A DNA stretch of 64,000 bases from Variovorax sp. DXTD-1 (GCF_003984625.1 NZ_RWKH01000002.1:1-64000), one strand, 5' to 3'; counted from the stretch's first letter, positions 48,477 through 58,771 are shown. Notes: generated by a model from the letters alone, not told the origin. Made by a program: numbers and translations.

Positions 48477-50814
48477 CGAAGCCTCCTCGTTCGTTTCTGG
48501 AACGCGCCGGGCCGCCCAGCTGCAGTTCCCACCACGGCGGCAGCAGCTGCCGGATTTCGGCGCGTGCAAACCGGTCGTCCAGCAGATGCAGCACGCCTCG
48601 GTCCTGTTCGGTCCGAATGACGCGCCCGGCGGCCTGCACCACTTTTTGCAGGCCTGGGTAGAGATAGGTGTACTCGTACCCTTTGCCGAAGCGCGCCTGC
48701 ATGCGCTCGCGCGTGATCTCGTTCAGGGCGTTGTATTGCGGCAGGCCCAGGCTCGCGACAAAGGCGCCGATGAGCCGGCTTCCGGGCAGGTCGATGCCTT
48801 CGCCGAACGCGCCGCCGAGCACGGCAAAGCCGATGCCCTGCCCGCCTTCTTCGAAGCGAGCCACAAAGTCGCGCCGCTCGGCCTCGGCCATGCCGCGGGT
48901 CTGCGCCCACACCGGCACGCCGGGGTGCTTGGCCAGGAAAGCCGCGCAGGCTTTTTCAAGGTAGTCGAAGCTGCTGAAGAACGCGAGGTAGTTGCCCGGC
49001 AGGCGCTCGAACTGCGCACCAATGATTTCGGCCACGCTGCGGAGCGATCCGGCACGGTCGCGGAACCGGGTCGACACGTTCATGGCCACTTCCACGCGCA
49101 GCTGCCGGCTGCAGAAAGGCGACGCCACGTCGAGCAAGGCCGTGTCCGCCGGGAGCCCGAGCGCGTCGCGGTAGAACTCGAAAGGCGACAAGGTGCCGGA
49201 GAAGCAGGTGACCGACGCGGCATCGGCAAATCGCGGTTCGAGGAATGGCGCCGGCACCAGGTTGCGGATGGCCAGGCTGCGCTGCTGCAGGTCTTGCGCG
49301 GGCCCCAGCGTCCGCTCGAAAACCGAATGGTCGCCGAACGATTCGGCCAGCCGGGCGAACTGCAGCGCGTCGAAGAAGAAGCGCTGCAGCGGGCCCTGCA
49401 GGGCCTCGGGCGTGGCGGCGAAATACTCGCCCATGGCCATGTTGGCCGCCTGCAGGGCGCGCGCAAAGCGCTCGGGCACCTCGTCGACAACGTCATACGG
49501 CTCGGTCTGCGATTGCTGCACGGTGTCCCACTCGCGGTAGAGCCGGGCCAGCGGGCCGCGCACTGCGGCGGGCGCCGCGCGGTGGGCTTCTTCGAGCGCG
49601 GGCCCCTCGAGCTGGGCGGTGTACATGCCGCGTGCGCGCTCCAGCAGGTTGTGCGCCTCGTCGACCAGCACGGCCGCGCGCCACTCGGCGTCTTTCATGG
49701 TGGCAAAGAGAAAGGCGCTGCCGTCGAAGTAGTAGTTGTAGTCGCCCACGATCACGTCGCACCAGTGCGCCATTTCCTGCGCAAGGAAATAGGGGCACAC
49801 CGTGTGCGCCAGCGCAATGTGCCGCAGCGCCTGCCGATCGAGCCGGGCGGTGCGCGCGGCCTCTTCCCGCGCGGCGGGCAGGCGGTCGTAGAAGCCCTTG
49901 GCGAGCGGGCATGAGTCGCCGTTGCAGGCCCGGTCGGGGTATTCGCACACCTTCTCGCGCGCGGTGAGTTCGAGCACGCGCACCTGTGCGCAGTCTTTGC
50001 CGAGCAAGCGCAGCGCGTCCAGCGCCACGGCGCGGCCGGAGGTCTTGGCGGTGAGAAAGAAGATCTTGTCGATCTTTTGCGCGGCCCGGGCCTTGAGCAG
50101 CGGAAAGAGGGTGGCCAGCGTCTTGCCGATGCCCGTGGGCGCCTGCGCCATGAGGCAGCGCTCGTTCACGCCGGCGCGGTACACCGCCTCGGCCAGTTCG
50201 CGCTGGCCCGCGCGGAACGTGCCGTGCGGAAATTCGAGCCGGCCGAGCGCGCCATCGAGCGCGGCATGGTGCACCGCTTCGGCCTCCGCCCACGCGCTGT
50301 AGCACGCGCACAGGCGCTCGAAGTGCGCCTGCAGCGCGGCCCGTTCGTGCTGCTCTTCGAGCACGGTTTCGTCGCCGGTGGCGAGGTCGAGGTACACCAG
50401 CGCGACGGTCATGCGCTCGTAGCCGTGCATTTCGCACAGCATCCAGCCGTAGGTGCGTGCCTGCGCCCAATGCAGCGCCCGGTGGTTGCCGCGGATGGCG
50501 TCGAAGTCGCCGCGGAAGGTCTTGATTTCTTCGACGCGGCGTTCGCGCGGGTCATGCCCGTCGGCACGGCCGCGCACCTTGAGTGCGCCCCAGTGCGAGA
50601 CCAGCGCCACCTCGCTCTGGTAGCCGTCGCCACGCCGGCCCTGCACCAGCGCATGGCCGGCCATGCCCTCGGGCGCGCTGGGCGCGGGCACAAAACGCAG
50701 GTCGAGGTCGCCCTCCTTGGCTGCGAAGGCACACAGCGCCTTGACGGACACCGTGCGCTCGCCGGGCGGATCGATCACCCCGTTCTGCAGCTTGATCGAA
50801 GGATTCGCGGTCAC
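48445..50814 (-). CDS. DinG/XPD-type helicase with N-terminal PD-(D/E)xK nuclease motif
   Basis: 789 residues from GTG 50814. Residues ~15-145 contain GRADGHD and EEIKTFRG, a PD-(D/E)xK nuclease-like domain. Then comes the superfamily 2 helicase: Walker A APTGIGKT, motif VLVDEAHN, four cysteines (in VCEYP, ACNGD, SCPLA, TVCPY) for an XPD-type 4Fe-4S cluster, and the late motif VQAAGRVIRTEQD. It probably unwinds DNA 5'-3' in repair or processing. The chosen start fits homologs that begin SVKALCAF; ATG codons upstream belong to unrelated frames. AT-rich sequence (GTATAACGGC) stands just upstream. Confidence 0.87.
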   Translation of the reverse strand: MTANPSIKLQNGVIDPPGERTVSVKALCAFAAKEGDLDLRFVPAPSAPEGMAGHALVQGRRGDGYQSEVALVSHWGALKVRGRADGHDPRERRVEEIKTFRGDFDAIRGNHRALHWAQARTYGWMLCEMHGYERMTVALVYLDLATGDETVLEEQHERAALQAHFERLCACYSAWAEAEAVHHAALDGALGRLEFPHGTFRAGQRELAEAVYRAGVNERCLMAQAPTGIGKTLATLFPLLKARAAQKIDKIFFLTAKTSGRAVALDALRLLGKDCAQVRVLELTAREKVCEYPDRACNGDSCPLAKGFYDRLPAAREEAARTARLDRQALRHIALAHTVCPYFLAQEMAHWCDVIVGDYNYYFDGSAFLFATMKDAEWRAAVLVDEAHNLLERARGMYTAQLEGPALEEAHRAAPAAVRGPLARLYREWDTVQQSQTEPYDVVDEVPERFARALQAANMAMGEYFAATPEALQGPLQRFFFDALQFARLAESFGDHSVFERTLGPAQDLQQRSLAIRNLVPAPFLEPRFADAASVTCFSGTLSPFEFYRDALGLPADTALLDVASPFCSRQLRVEVAMNVSTRFRDRAGSLRSVAEIIGAQFERLPGNYLAFFSSFDYLEKACAAFLAKHPGVPVWAQTRGMAEAERRDFVARFEEGGQGIGFAVLGGAFGEGIDLPGSRLIGAFVASLGLPQYNALNEITRERMQARFGKGYEYTYLYPGLQKVVQAAGRVIRTEQDRGVLHLLDDRFARAEIRQLLPPWWELQLGGPARSRNERGGFDAVRQTHSAG

Positions 50815-50927
50815 TTGGCTTGGCACTGTATGAAACAACAGTATAACGGCGAGCCCCAGCTGGCGCACCGCATTGCCGCACAGGAGCGTCTCGGGGCCTT
50901 CTCTGACACAAAGGACCTCGGACTTGG

Positions 50928-50948
50928 GCAAAACTAAAAAAGTTTTGC
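50928..50948 (+). repeat. Perfect inverted repeat 18 bases before the hybrid kinase start
   Basis: GCAAAACT (50928-50935), loop AAAAA, AGTTTTGC (50941-50948): an 8-bp perfect palindrome ending 17 bases before the ATG of the hybrid kinase. It covers the site where the ribosome binding site should be, and could be an operator or an RNA hairpin controlling translation. The stem is AT-rich, so as an RNA hairpin it would be weak. Confidence 0.5.
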
Positions 50949-50965
50949 TTACAAATCTTGCCCGA

Positions 50966-53900
50966 ATGAAAACTCCCACCGCGATCGACCCCGATGATTT
51001 CGACCGCCTGCTGAGCCGCAATCTGAAACTGCCGCTGCTGGGTGGCCTGATCGGGGCCCTGGTGTTCGTCGGCCTGATCGTCTTCTTGCTGTCGACCATC
51101 GGTGCGGTCGAGCACTCCGACCGCGTTACACGCAGCGCCAGCGAGCTGCAGCGGCGCAGCATCGACATGGAAACCGGCCTGCGCGGCTTTCTCATTACCG
51201 GAGACGAGAGCTTTCTGGAGCCGTACCAAAGCGCCCTACCCCGGTTCAAGGGCGAAATCAACGCGCTCAGCAAGATGGTTTCGGACAACCGGCAGCAGCT
51301 GGAGCGGCTCGAGCGCATTGCCTCGCTCCAGCAGGACTGGAATGAATACGCCCGCGGCCTCATTGCCGTGCGCAAGGGCGGCTCCGACTACCAGCAGGCG
51401 GTGCGGCAAGGCCGTGGCAAGCAGCTGAGCGACGCAATGCGGGCGGAGTTCGCCGGCTTCATCGAGACCGAACAGGGCTTGCGTTTCCAGCGCAGCGAGC
51501 AGGCCAACCGCACCAGTTGGCTGGTGGTGGGCACGTTCCTGCTGTTCACGCTGCTGTTCACCGGTCTGGTGGCGTACTTCGGCCGGCGGCAGCTGGTGCG
51601 GCTTTCGAACAGCTACGACGTGGTGCTGCAGGAACAAGCCGCGCATGCCGAGCGGCTGGCGCAGCAGGCGTGGCTGCGCAGTGCGCAAACCGAACTGGTC
51701 GGCGATCTGGTGGGCGAACTGAGCGCCAACGACCTTGGCCGCAAGGTCCTGGCCTTCTGCTCGCGGCACCTGGGCAGCGCGGTGGGCGCGCTGTATGTTC
51801 GCGAGCGGGACGGCACGCTGCGCCGCGCGGCGAGCTACGGCTTCTCCATGGAGGCGGAGGCTTCGCCGCAAGTGTTTTCGCCCACCCAGAGCCTGCTCGG
51901 CCAGGCTGCGGCGGAAAGGCGCCGCATGCTCGTCGAACCGATCCAGGCCGACTACCTGAAGGTCAATTCGGGCCTTGGCGAAATGGCGCCTTCGGCCGTG
52001 CTGCTGATGCCGGTGTCGAACAACGGCATCGTCAACGGCGTGGTCGAGCTCGGCCTTCCGGCCGCGCCCGATTCGCGCGCCAACGAACTGCTCGACCTGG
52101 TGGGCGAAGACATCGGCGATTCACTGGCCGCGGCCCGCTACCGCGAACAGCTGCAGGACGCGCTGGCCGAAACGCAGCAGCTCAACGAAGAGCTGCAGGT
52201 GCAGCAGGAAGAGCTGCGCACCGCCAATGAAGAACTCGAGGAACAGTCGCGCGCGCTGCGCGCTTCGCAGGCCATGCTGGAGAACCAGCAGGCCGAACTG
52301 GAGCAGACCAACAGCCAGCTTTCGGAGCGCACCGAAGCGCTGGACCAGCGCAACGCCGCCTTGCGCCGCGTGCAGCGCGACCTGGAAGACCGGGCCGACG
52401 AGTTGCAGCGGGCAAGCCGCTACAAGTCGGAGTTTCTGGCGAACATGTCGCACGAGCTGCGCACCCCGCTCAACAGCGCGCTCATCCTGGCCAAGCTGCT
52501 TGGCGACAACCCGCAGGGCAACCTGAGCCCCGAGCAGGTGAAGTTCGCCGAATCGATCTATTCGTCGGGCAACGACCTGCTCACGCTCATCAACGACATT
52601 CTCGACATCTCGAAGGTCGAGGCGGGCAAGCTGGAGATCGTGGTCGAGAACGTGGCGCTCGACAAACTCGCGCAGAGCCTGGAGAGCACCTTCAAGCCGC
52701 TGGCCGCCGAAAAGCGGCTGGCCTTTAGGCTGGAGATGCGCCCGGGCACGCCGCCCCTGCTGGTGACCGACCGGCACCGCGTCGAGCAGATCCTGAAGAA
52801 CCTGCTCTCCAATGCGATCAAGTTCACCGACAGTGGCGAGGTGGCGCTGGTGGTTTCCGCCGCGCCGGACGGCGGTGCGGTCTTCGCGGTTTCCGATTCG
52901 GGCATCGGCATCGCACCCGACCAGCAAGCGCTGATTTTCGAGGCCTTTCACCAGGCCGACGGCACCACCAGCCGCCGCTATGGCGGCACGGGCCTGGGCC
53001 TTTCGATTTCGCGCGACCTCACGCGGCTGCTGGGCGGCACGCTCGCGGTGCAAAGCCAGCCCGGCCGGGGCAGCACCTTCACGCTGCAGTTGCCGGCCGT
53101 GGCGCCGCAAGGGCTGGAAGCGCCGGCTCCAGCCCCGGTTCCCGCCACACCGGCAGCGGCGCTGGCCCCCTCTTCGACCTTTCCCGCCTCTTTCACCGGG
53201 CATGCGCCGCCTGCGCCACCGGCACCCGGGGGCGCCGTGCCGCCGCCGCTTTTTGCCGACGACCGGGAGCTGCCGCGCGACCAGGTGCGCCGGGTGCTCG
53301 TCATCGAGGATGAGCCGCAGTTCGCGCACATCCTCTACGACCTGGCGCACGAGCTCGGCTACCGCTGCCTGGTGGCGCATGGTGCCGCGGACGGCTTCGA
53401 GCTGGCCCAGCAATTCTTGCCTGACGCGATCCTGCTCGACATGCGCCTGCCCGACAGCACCGGGCTGGACCTGCTGCAGCGCCTGAAGGATTTGCCGAAG
53501 ACGCGCCACATTCCGATTCATGTGGTGTCGGCCGCCGACAACGCGCAGGCCGCGGCGCTGCACATGGGCGCCATCGGCTACGCACAGAAGCCGGCCACCC
53601 GCGCCGAACTGATGCAGGTGTTCGCCCGGCTGGAGGAGAAGCTCACTCAGAAGGTCAAGACCGTGCTGCTGGTCGAAGACGACGCACTGCAGCGCGAGAG
53701 CGTGATCCGGCTCATCGGCGACGAAGACATCGAGATCATTGCCGTGGGCTCCGGCGGAGAGGCGCTCGAGCTTCTGCGCAAGCGCGTGTTCGACTGCATG
53801 ATCACCGACCTGCACCTGCCCGACATGCAGGGCAGCGAGTTGCTCAAGCAGATGGCGGCGGAAGAAATCGTTTCGTTCCCGCCGGTGATCGTCTACACCG

Positions 53901-54472
53901 GCCGCAACCTCACGCGCGACGAAGAAGCCGAGCTGCAGCGCTATTCGCGCTCGATCATCATCAAGGGCGCCCGTTCGCCGGAGCGGCTGCTCGACGAGGT
54001 CACGCTGTTCCTGCACAAGGTGGAGGCCGAGCTCTCCAGCGAGCGCCAGGGCATGCTCAAGGCCGCCCGCGGGCGCGACCGCATCTTCGAGGGCCGCACC
54101 ATCCTGCTGGTGGACGACGACGTGCGCAACATCTTCGCGCTGACGAGCGCGCTGGAGCAGCGCGGCGCGGCGGTCGAGATCGGCCGCAACGGCCGCGAGG
54201 CGCTCGAGAAGCTTGCCCAGGTGCGCGAGATCGACCTGGTGCTGATGGACGTGATGATGCCGGAGATGGACGGCCTGGAAGCCACGCGCCGCCTGCGCGC
54301 CGACCCGCGTTTCGACAAGCTGCCCGTGATTGCAATTACCGCCAAGGCCATGAAGGACGACCGCGAGCAGTGCCTGGCCGCCGGCGCCAGCGACTACCTG
54401 GCCAAGCCTGTGGATTTGGAGCGCCTGTTCTCGCTCTTGCGCGTGTGGTTGCCGAAAATGGAGCGGCTGTGA
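50966..54472 (+). CDS. Hybrid sensor kinase: CHASE3-like sensor, GAF, HisKA/HATPase and three receiver domains
   Basis: 1168 residues. Residues ~20-45 and ~185-207 are transmembrane helices that bracket a periplasmic CHASE3-type helical sensor ([18 protein letters not shown]; the key motif is [13 protein letters not shown]). A cytoplasmic GAF domain (~240-400), a long coiled coil (~400-500), then HisKA with [17 protein letters not shown], HATPase with [13 protein letters not shown] and [12 protein letters not shown] follow. Three receiver domains follow: RVLVIEDEP with [18 protein letters not shown] with [18 protein letters not shown] with [10 protein letters not shown]. This architecture is a multistep phosphorelay kinase. 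It is followed by cheR overlapping by four bases. No clear Shine-Dalgarno stands before ATG 50966. Confidence 0.9.
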   Translation: MKTPTAIDPDDFDRLLSRNLKLPLLGGLIGALVFVGLIVFLLSTIGAVEHSDRVTRSASELQRRSIDMETGLRGFLITGDESFLEPYQSALPRFKGEINALSKMVSDNRQQLERLERIASLQQDWNEYARGLIAVRKGGSDYQQAVRQGRGKQLSDAMRAEFAGFIETEQGLRFQRSEQANRTSWLVVGTFLLFTLLFTGLVAYFGRRQLVRLSNSYDVVLQEQAAHAERLAQQAWLRSAQTELVGDLVGELSANDLGRKVLAFCSRHLGSAVGALYVRERDGTLRRAASYGFSMEAEASPQVFSPTQSLLGQAAAERRRMLVEPIQADYLKVNSGLGEMAPSAVLLMPVSNNGIVNGVVELGLPAAPDSRANELLDLVGEDIGDSLAAARYREQLQDALAETQQLNEELQVQQEELRTANEELEEQSRALRASQAMLENQQAELEQTNSQLSERTEALDQRNAALRRVQRDLEDRADELQRASRYKSEFLANMSHELRTPLNSALILAKLLGDNPQGNLSPEQVKFAESIYSSGNDLLTLINDILDISKVEAGKLEIVVENVALDKLAQSLESTFKPLAAEKRLAFRLEMRPGTPPLLVTDRHRVEQILKNLLSNAIKFTDSGEVALVVSAAPDGGAVFAVSDSGIGIAPDQQALIFEAFHQADGTTSRRYGGTGLGLSISRDLTRLLGGTLAVQSQPGRGSTFTLQLPAVAPQGLEAPAPAPVPATPAAALAPSSTFPASFTGHAPPAPPAPGGAVPPPLFADDRELPRDQVRRVLVIEDEPQFAHILYDLAHELGYRCLVAHGAADGFELAQQFLPDAILLDMRLPDSTGLDLLQRLKDLPKTRHIPIHVVSAADNAQAAALHMGAIGYAQKPATRAELMQVFARLEEKLTQKVKTVLLVEDDALQRESVIRLIGDEDIEIIAVGSGGEALELLRKRVFDCMITDLHLPDMQGSELLKQMAAEEIVSFPPVIVYTGRNLTRDEEAELQRYSRSIIIKGARSPERLLDEVTLFLHKVEAELSSERQGMLKAARGRDRIFEGRTILLVDDDVRNIFALTSALEQRGAAVEIGRNGREALEKLAQVREIDLVLMDVMMPEMDGLEATRRLRADPRFDKLPVIAITAKAMKDDREQCLAAGASDYLAKPVDLERLFSLLRVWLPKMERL

Positions 54473-55335
54473 CCTCCACCGTCCCGCCTTTGCCGCCGCC
54501 GTCTTCCCCGCCCTCCCCGTTGAGCAACACGGAGATCGAGCTGCGGCTGCTGATGGAGGCCATCTACCTCAAGTACAGCTACGACTTCCGCAACTACACC
54601 GTGGCGTCGCAGAAGCGCCGCGTGCTGCACGCACTGGCGCAGCTCGGGCTTCCGAACATTTCGGCGCTGCAAGAGAAGGTGCTGCGCGACCCGGCCCTGT
54701 TCGGCCGGCTGCTGCAGTACCTGACGATTCCCGTGAGCGAGATGTTCCGCGACCCGGCCTATTTTCTGGCGCTGCGCCAGCATGTGGTGCCCATCCTGCA
54801 CACCTACCCCTCGGTGAAGGTGTGGGTGGCGGGCTGCAGCACGGGCGAAGAAGTGTTTTCGCTCGCCATTCTGCTGCGGGAAGAAGGCCTGCTCTCGCGT
54901 ACGCAGATCTATGCGACCGACATCAACCCGGCTTCGCTCGAAAAGGCGCGGCAGGGCATCTTTCCGATCGAGGCGGTTCGCGGGTACACGGCCAACTACC
55001 AGCGCGCGGGCGGGCGGAGTTCTTTCTCCGACTACTACACGGCCGCCTACGAGGCTGCCCGCTTCGACCCATCACTGTGCGCCGACGTCATCTTTGCCGA
55101 TCACAGCCTGGCCACCGACAGCGTGTTTGCCGAGACGCAGCTGGTGTCTTGCCGCAACGTGCTCATCTATTTCAACCGCGAGCTGCAAGACCGCGCACTG
55201 GGTCTCTTTCATGAGTCGCTCTGCCACCGCGGCTTTCTGGGGCTGGGCTCCAAGGAGAGCATCGACTTTTCGAGTTATTCGCAGCGTTTCGATGCGCATT
55301 CGAAGCCGGAGCGCATCTACCGCAAGGCCACATGA
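54469..55335 (+). CDS. CheR-type protein-glutamate methyltransferase
   Basis: 288 residues. A Pro/Ser-rich tail of about 20 residues precedes the CheR N-terminal helical domain ([17 protein letters not shown]; key motif YSYDFRNYT). The SAM fold has [31 protein letters not shown] and [15 protein letters not shown], as in CheR. No chemoreceptor gene is nearby, so the methyl acceptor is uncertain; in related clusters it is not a classical MCP. GTG 54469 overlaps the kinase stop by four bases; its own stop overlaps the cheB-like start by four. Confidence 0.9.
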   Translation: MTSTVPPLPPPSSPPSPLSNTEIELRLLMEAIYLKYSYDFRNYTVASQKRRVLHALAQLGLPNISALQEKVLRDPALFGRLLQYLTIPVSEMFRDPAYFLALRQHVVPILHTYPSVKVWVAGCSTGEEVFSLAILLREEGLLSRTQIYATDINPASLEKARQGIFPIEAVRGYTANYQRAGGRSSFSDYYTAAYEAARFDPSLCADVIFADHSLATDSVFAETQLVSCRNVLIYFNRELQDRALGLFHESLCHRGFLGLGSKESIDFSSYSQRFDAHSKPERIYRKAT

Positions 55336-55937
55336 AGCTGACAGCACCCCCAACCCCGGACCGGCGCGTCGAGGCCGTGGTGCTCGGCGCATCCGCCGGC
55401 GGCATCGAGGCGCTGTTCACGCTGCTGAATGGGCTTCCGGCATCGTGGAAGCTGCCTGTCGTGATCGTGCTGCACGTGCCCGAAAACCACGAAAGCCACC
55501 TGGCGCAGATCTTTGCCGATCGCCTGCACCTGCCCGTGCACGAGGCGGCGGACAAGATGCCGCTCGCGGCCGGTAATGTGTATTTCGCACCGCCGGGCTA
55601 TCACCTGTCGATCGAGCGTGACCGGCGCTTTTCACTCAGCTGCGAGCCGCCGGTGCATTTTTCGCGCCCCTCGATCGACGTGCTGATGGCCTCCGCCGCC
55701 GATGCCTACGGCCCCGCGCTCGTCGGCATGCTGCTGACCGGCGCGAACGAAGACGGCGCCGAGGGCCTCCAGCGCATTCACCAGGCCGGCGGCATTACCG
55801 CCGTTCAGGACCCCCACGAAGCCCAGATTCCCATCATGCCCCAAGCGGCCATTGCCTTGCATTTCCCCGACCACGTGCTGCCCCTGCGCGAGCTTCGCGC
55901 ATTGCTCTTGCAACTGGAGTCCGCCCATGCCCATTGA
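55332..55937 (+). CDS. CheB methylesterase domain protein without receiver domain
   Basis: 201 residues, the catalytic CheB_methylest domain alone. The catalytic Ser is in VLGASAGGIEAL, the His in VVIVLHVPENHESH, and the Asp in LLTGANEDGAEGL (near residue 137). It has no REC domain, so its activity cannot be controlled by direct phosphorylation as in chemotaxis CheB; control may come from the kinases on either side. ATG 55332 overlaps the CheR stop by four bases, and its end overlaps the next gene by eleven. Confidence 0.9.
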   Translation: MKLTAPPTPDRRVEAVVLGASAGGIEALFTLLNGLPASWKLPVVIVLHVPENHESHLAQIFADRLHLPVHEAADKMPLAAGNVYFAPPGYHLSIERDRRFSLSCEPPVHFSRPSIDVLMASAADAYGPALVGMLLTGANEDGAEGLQRIHQAGGITAVQDPHEAQIPIMPQAAIALHFPDHVLPLRELRALLLQLESAHAH

Positions 55938-57147
55938 CGTCGAAAGCAAGCTGCTGATCGTCGATGACCTGCCGGAAAATCTTCTTGCGCTCGAGGCCCT
56001 GATTCGCGGCCCCGGGCGCGCGGTGTTTCGCGCGACTTCGGCCGAGGAGGCCCTTGCGCTGCTGCTCGACCACGAGTTTGCGCTTGCGATCCTCGATGTG
56101 CAGATGCCTGGCATGAACGGCTTCGAACTGGCCGAGCTCATGCGCGGCACCGAGCGCACGCGGCACATTCCCATCATCTTCGTGAGCGCGGCGGGCCGCG
56201 AACTCAACTACGCCTTCCAGGGCTACGAAAGCGGCGCGGTCGACTTCCTGCACAAGCCGCTCGATCCGCATGCGGTCACGAGCAAGGTCAACGTGTTCGT
56301 CGACTTGCACCGCCATCGCAAGGCGCTCGGCCACGAGATGGAAAAGCTCGCGGCCGCCAACCACAAGCAGGATGAACTGGTGCAGCAACTGCGGCATACG
56401 CAGCGCGAGCTCGAACGCGCGGTGCAGATGCGCGACGACTTCATGTCGATGGTTTCGCACGAGCTGCGCACGCCGCTCAACACCCTTTACCTCGAAACCC
56501 AGCTGCGGCAGCTGCACGTGGCCAAGGGCAACCTGGACTCCTTTGCCGCGGACCGGCTGCCCGCGATGATCGAACGCGACCAGCGGCAGATACGCAACAT
56601 GGTGAGGCTGATCGACGACATGCTCGACGTGACGCGCATGCGGCGCGATGCGCTCTCGATACAACCCAAGCCGGTGGACTTGGCGGCCCTTGCGCGGACC
56701 GTGGTGGAGGGCCTGCGCCAGCAAGCGGAGGCTGCGGGCTCGGTGGTTGCGCTGGAAGCGCCGCGCGAACTGCGGGGCGTGTGGGACGAGTTCCGCATCG
56801 AACAGGTGCTGACCAATCTGCTGACCAACGCGCTGCGCTACGGCCGCGGCAAGCCGGTCGAAATGGTGCTCGGCCAGGTTGGCGGCACCGCGCACATCAC
56901 GGTGCGCGACCAGGGCATCGGCATTGCGCCTGAAGACCAGGAACGCATCTTCGAGCAGTTCGAACGCACGGACGACAGCCGCAAGCATGCGTCGGGCCTG
57001 GGTCTGGGCCTCTACATCACGCGCAAGATCGTGTGCCTGCACAACGGCCGCATCGGGGTGGAGAGCACGCCGGGCGAAGGGGCGCTGTTCCGGGTCGAAC
57101 TTCCGCTGGAATCCGTAGCCCGCACTGCCGCGCAAGCGCAAGCGTAG
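55927..57147 (+). CDS. Hybrid response regulator/histidine kinase (REC-HisKA-HATPase)
   Basis: 406 residues. An N-terminal receiver domain (KLLIVDDLPENLLAL; phosphoacceptor Asp in LAILDVQMPGMNGFE near residue 56; Lys in FLHKPLD) is followed by a coiled coil, a HisKA domain with [16 protein letters not shown], and HATPase with NLLTNALRYGRGK and GLGLGLYITRKIV. There is no membrane segment. The order REC-then-kinase suggests that phosphorylation of the receiver by the upstream kinase regulates this one. The start ATG 55927 overlaps the CheB-like gene by 11 bases. 76 bases separate it from the small regulator. Confidence 0.9.
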   Translation: MPIDVESKLLIVDDLPENLLALEALIRGPGRAVFRATSAEEALALLLDHEFALAILDVQMPGMNGFELAELMRGTERTRHIPIIFVSAAGRELNYAFQGYESGAVDFLHKPLDPHAVTSKVNVFVDLHRHRKALGHEMEKLAAANHKQDELVQQLRHTQRELERAVQMRDDFMSMVSHELRTPLNTLYLETQLRQLHVAKGNLDSFAADRLPAMIERDQRQIRNMVRLIDDMLDVTRMRRDALSIQPKPVDLAALARTVVEGLRQQAEAAGSVVALEAPRELRGVWDEFRIEQVLTNLLTNALRYGRGKPVEMVLGQVGGTAHITVRDQGIGIAPEDQERIFEQFERTDDSRKHASGLGLGLYITRKIVCLHNGRIGVESTPGEGALFRVELPLESVARTAAQAQA

Positions 57148-57223
57148 GCGCCTTCCTACTGCACACCTTGCGATTGACCGGGATACTGCGTGGTTCGCCC
57201 AAGCTGATTGAAAGCGTGCCACC

Positions 57224-57580
57224 GTGAATGTGCTGATCGTCGACGACAACCAGGCCGCCGCAGACCTGCTGCAGGAACTGCTGACCTTGCAGGACCATAC
57301 TGCCCGCTGCACCTACACGGCCCAGCAGGCCATGGACGCGGCCAAGGCGGAGCGCTTCGATGCGGCGCTCATCGACTTGACCCTGCCCGATTTTCCGGGT
57401 GCCGAGGTGGCACGGCGGCTGCGCTCGGGGGCCGCGGAAGGCGCCCCACGGCTTTTGGTGGCCATTTCGGGCTTTTCAGCGGAAGACGCGGCCGGAGCCT
57501 CGGCGCAGGACCTGTTCGACCACCATCTTCAGAAGCCCATCGACTTCGGCCAGCTCGCCGCGATTCTCTCGGCGCCTTGA
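57224..57580 (+). CDS. Single-domain response regulator
   Basis: 118 residues, receiver domain only. Acidic pair in VLIVDDNQAAAD, phosphoacceptor Asp in ALIDLTLPDF (near residue 52), and the Lys in HLQKPID. Start GTG 57224 fits the family N-terminus. It closes the phosphorelay cluster and may be the final target of the two kinases. It is convergent with the cyclase gene, six bases away. No DNA-binding output domain is present. Confidence 0.88.
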   Translation: MNVLIVDDNQAAADLLQELLTLQDHTARCTYTAQQAMDAAKAERFDAALIDLTLPDFPGAEVARRLRSGAAEGAPRLLVAISGFSAEDAAGASAQDLFDHHLQKPIDFGQLAAILSAP

Positions 57581-57586
57581 TGAACT

Positions 57587-58534
57587 TCAGCGCCGGGCCG
57601 CGCGGGATGCCAGCAGCATTTCCGTGCCGGCCGTCTTGAAGGCGATGGTCGGCGCCGTGAAATCGCTCAGCGATGCGCCCAGGCCGATCTCTCCGCTGCC
57701 GTGCAGCACGCACTCTTCGCGCCGCAAAGCGATCTCGTTGCTCGGCCCGCCGTTGCCGTGAAAACGCACCCAGGTGCCGTAGGTGCTGAGATCGGTCAGC
57801 ACGCAGCTGCCCTGCCGCAATTCGATACGCGCATGCAGCCGGGAAACGCGGGGATCGGTGACCACGAACTGCGCGTCGTTCACGCGGCCCAAGTGGATCG
57901 GCAACTCTTCGGTGCGGAACATGGAGCGCACGTCGAGCCACGCGAGCTCGATCTGGCCAAAGGAGGAGTCGGGCAGGCGCATGGGCATGAGCGCGGCCGG
58001 CACGGTCAGGAACGAGGTCACCTCCTCCTGCCAGTCAATACGGTGAACGGCCGACATTTCGCTGCGGCCCCGAATGGTGATGAGGCCCAGGTCGCGATGC
58101 CGCACGCCGACTTCGCGCAACTGAGAAATCACGGCGTCGGTGGCCCAGATCTGCCCTGGTCCCGCCAGGTCGCTGAGCCGCGAAGCCAGGTTGACCGCAT
58201 CGCCGAAGCAATCGCCCTCCACCTCGAGCACCTCGCCGCTTGCCACGCCGATCTGCAGGGCCATGCGCAGCGGCGCCGGCCAGGCCACCAGGCGCTTCTG
58301 GTGGTAGCGCTGCAGCTCGATGACGGCATGCGTGGCCGCGGCGGCGTGCGAGAAGATGGCAAGAACGCCATCGCCCAGCGACTTGACCACCCTGCCGCCG
58401 TGCGCCTGGCAGATGCTGCCGATCCATTGGGTGAGCCGCGTCACCGTTTCGGTGGCGCGCGCGTTTCCCATGGCTTCAAAGACCCGTGAGCTCCCGGTCA
58501 AGTCAGCGAAAACGACTGTGGAATTGGCATCCAT
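57587..58534 (-). CDS. Class III nucleotidyl cyclase fused to an FHA domain
   Basis: 315 residues. Residues 1-~170 form a class III adenylate/guanylate cyclase: metal Asp in VVFADLTGSSRVF, second Asp in SLGDGVLAIFSHA, and GDAVNLASRLSDLA. Residues ~205-300 form an FHA phosphopeptide-binding domain (LGRVNDAQFVVTD, SRLHARIE, STYGTWV). The domains are joined by a short linker. A cyclase controlled by binding phosphothreonine peptides is the simple model; substrate specificity cannot be told. ATG 58534 is used because the eight extra upstream residues are not conserved. Confidence 0.88.
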   Translation of the reverse strand: MDANSTVVFADLTGSSRVFEAMGNARATETVTRLTQWIGSICQAHGGRVVKSLGDGVLAIFSHAAAATHAVIELQRYHQKRLVAWPAPLRMALQIGVASGEVLEVEGDCFGDAVNLASRLSDLAGPGQIWATDAVISQLREVGVRHRDLGLITIRGRSEMSAVHRIDWQEEVTSFLTVPAALMPMRLPDSSFGQIELAWLDVRSMFRTEELPIHLGRVNDAQFVVTDPRVSRLHARIELRQGSCVLTDLSTYGTWVRFHGNGGPSNEIALRREECVLHGSGEIGLGASLSDFTAPTIAFKTAGTEMLLASRAARR

Positions 58535-58771
58535 GCTGTTGAGACAACTCGATGGCAACAGTTGCAGATGCCCCCCAAATTAACGGCCGCTTGGCGGTCG
58601 CAAGACCATTAATTCTTACAACCTTCGTAGTCAAACGCCAACAATCACTTCAACTGAAGCGTAAAGTTTGTTGTTTACAAACAAGAAACACTGTTTCAGA
58701 ACTTGTTAATCGTCTGGCTGAGGCTTAAGGTAGCAACCGTCCTTGCTTCCGGCAATACGCTTTTAGTCCTC
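58535..58771. other. AT-rich intergenic region between divergent genes
   Basis: 237 bases between the cyclase (minus) and the small protein gene (plus). The 58600-58720 part is unusually AT-rich for this chromosome and includes TTGTTTACAAACAA (a 6-bp inverted repeat with a two-base centre near 58669-58682). Both promoters are likely here. No gene is supported. Confidence 0.45.

Noticed and set aside
50966..57580. A chemotaxis operon
   Set aside because: CheR and CheB are present, but there are no CheA, CheW, receptors or flagellar genes; the kinases are hybrid sensor kinases.
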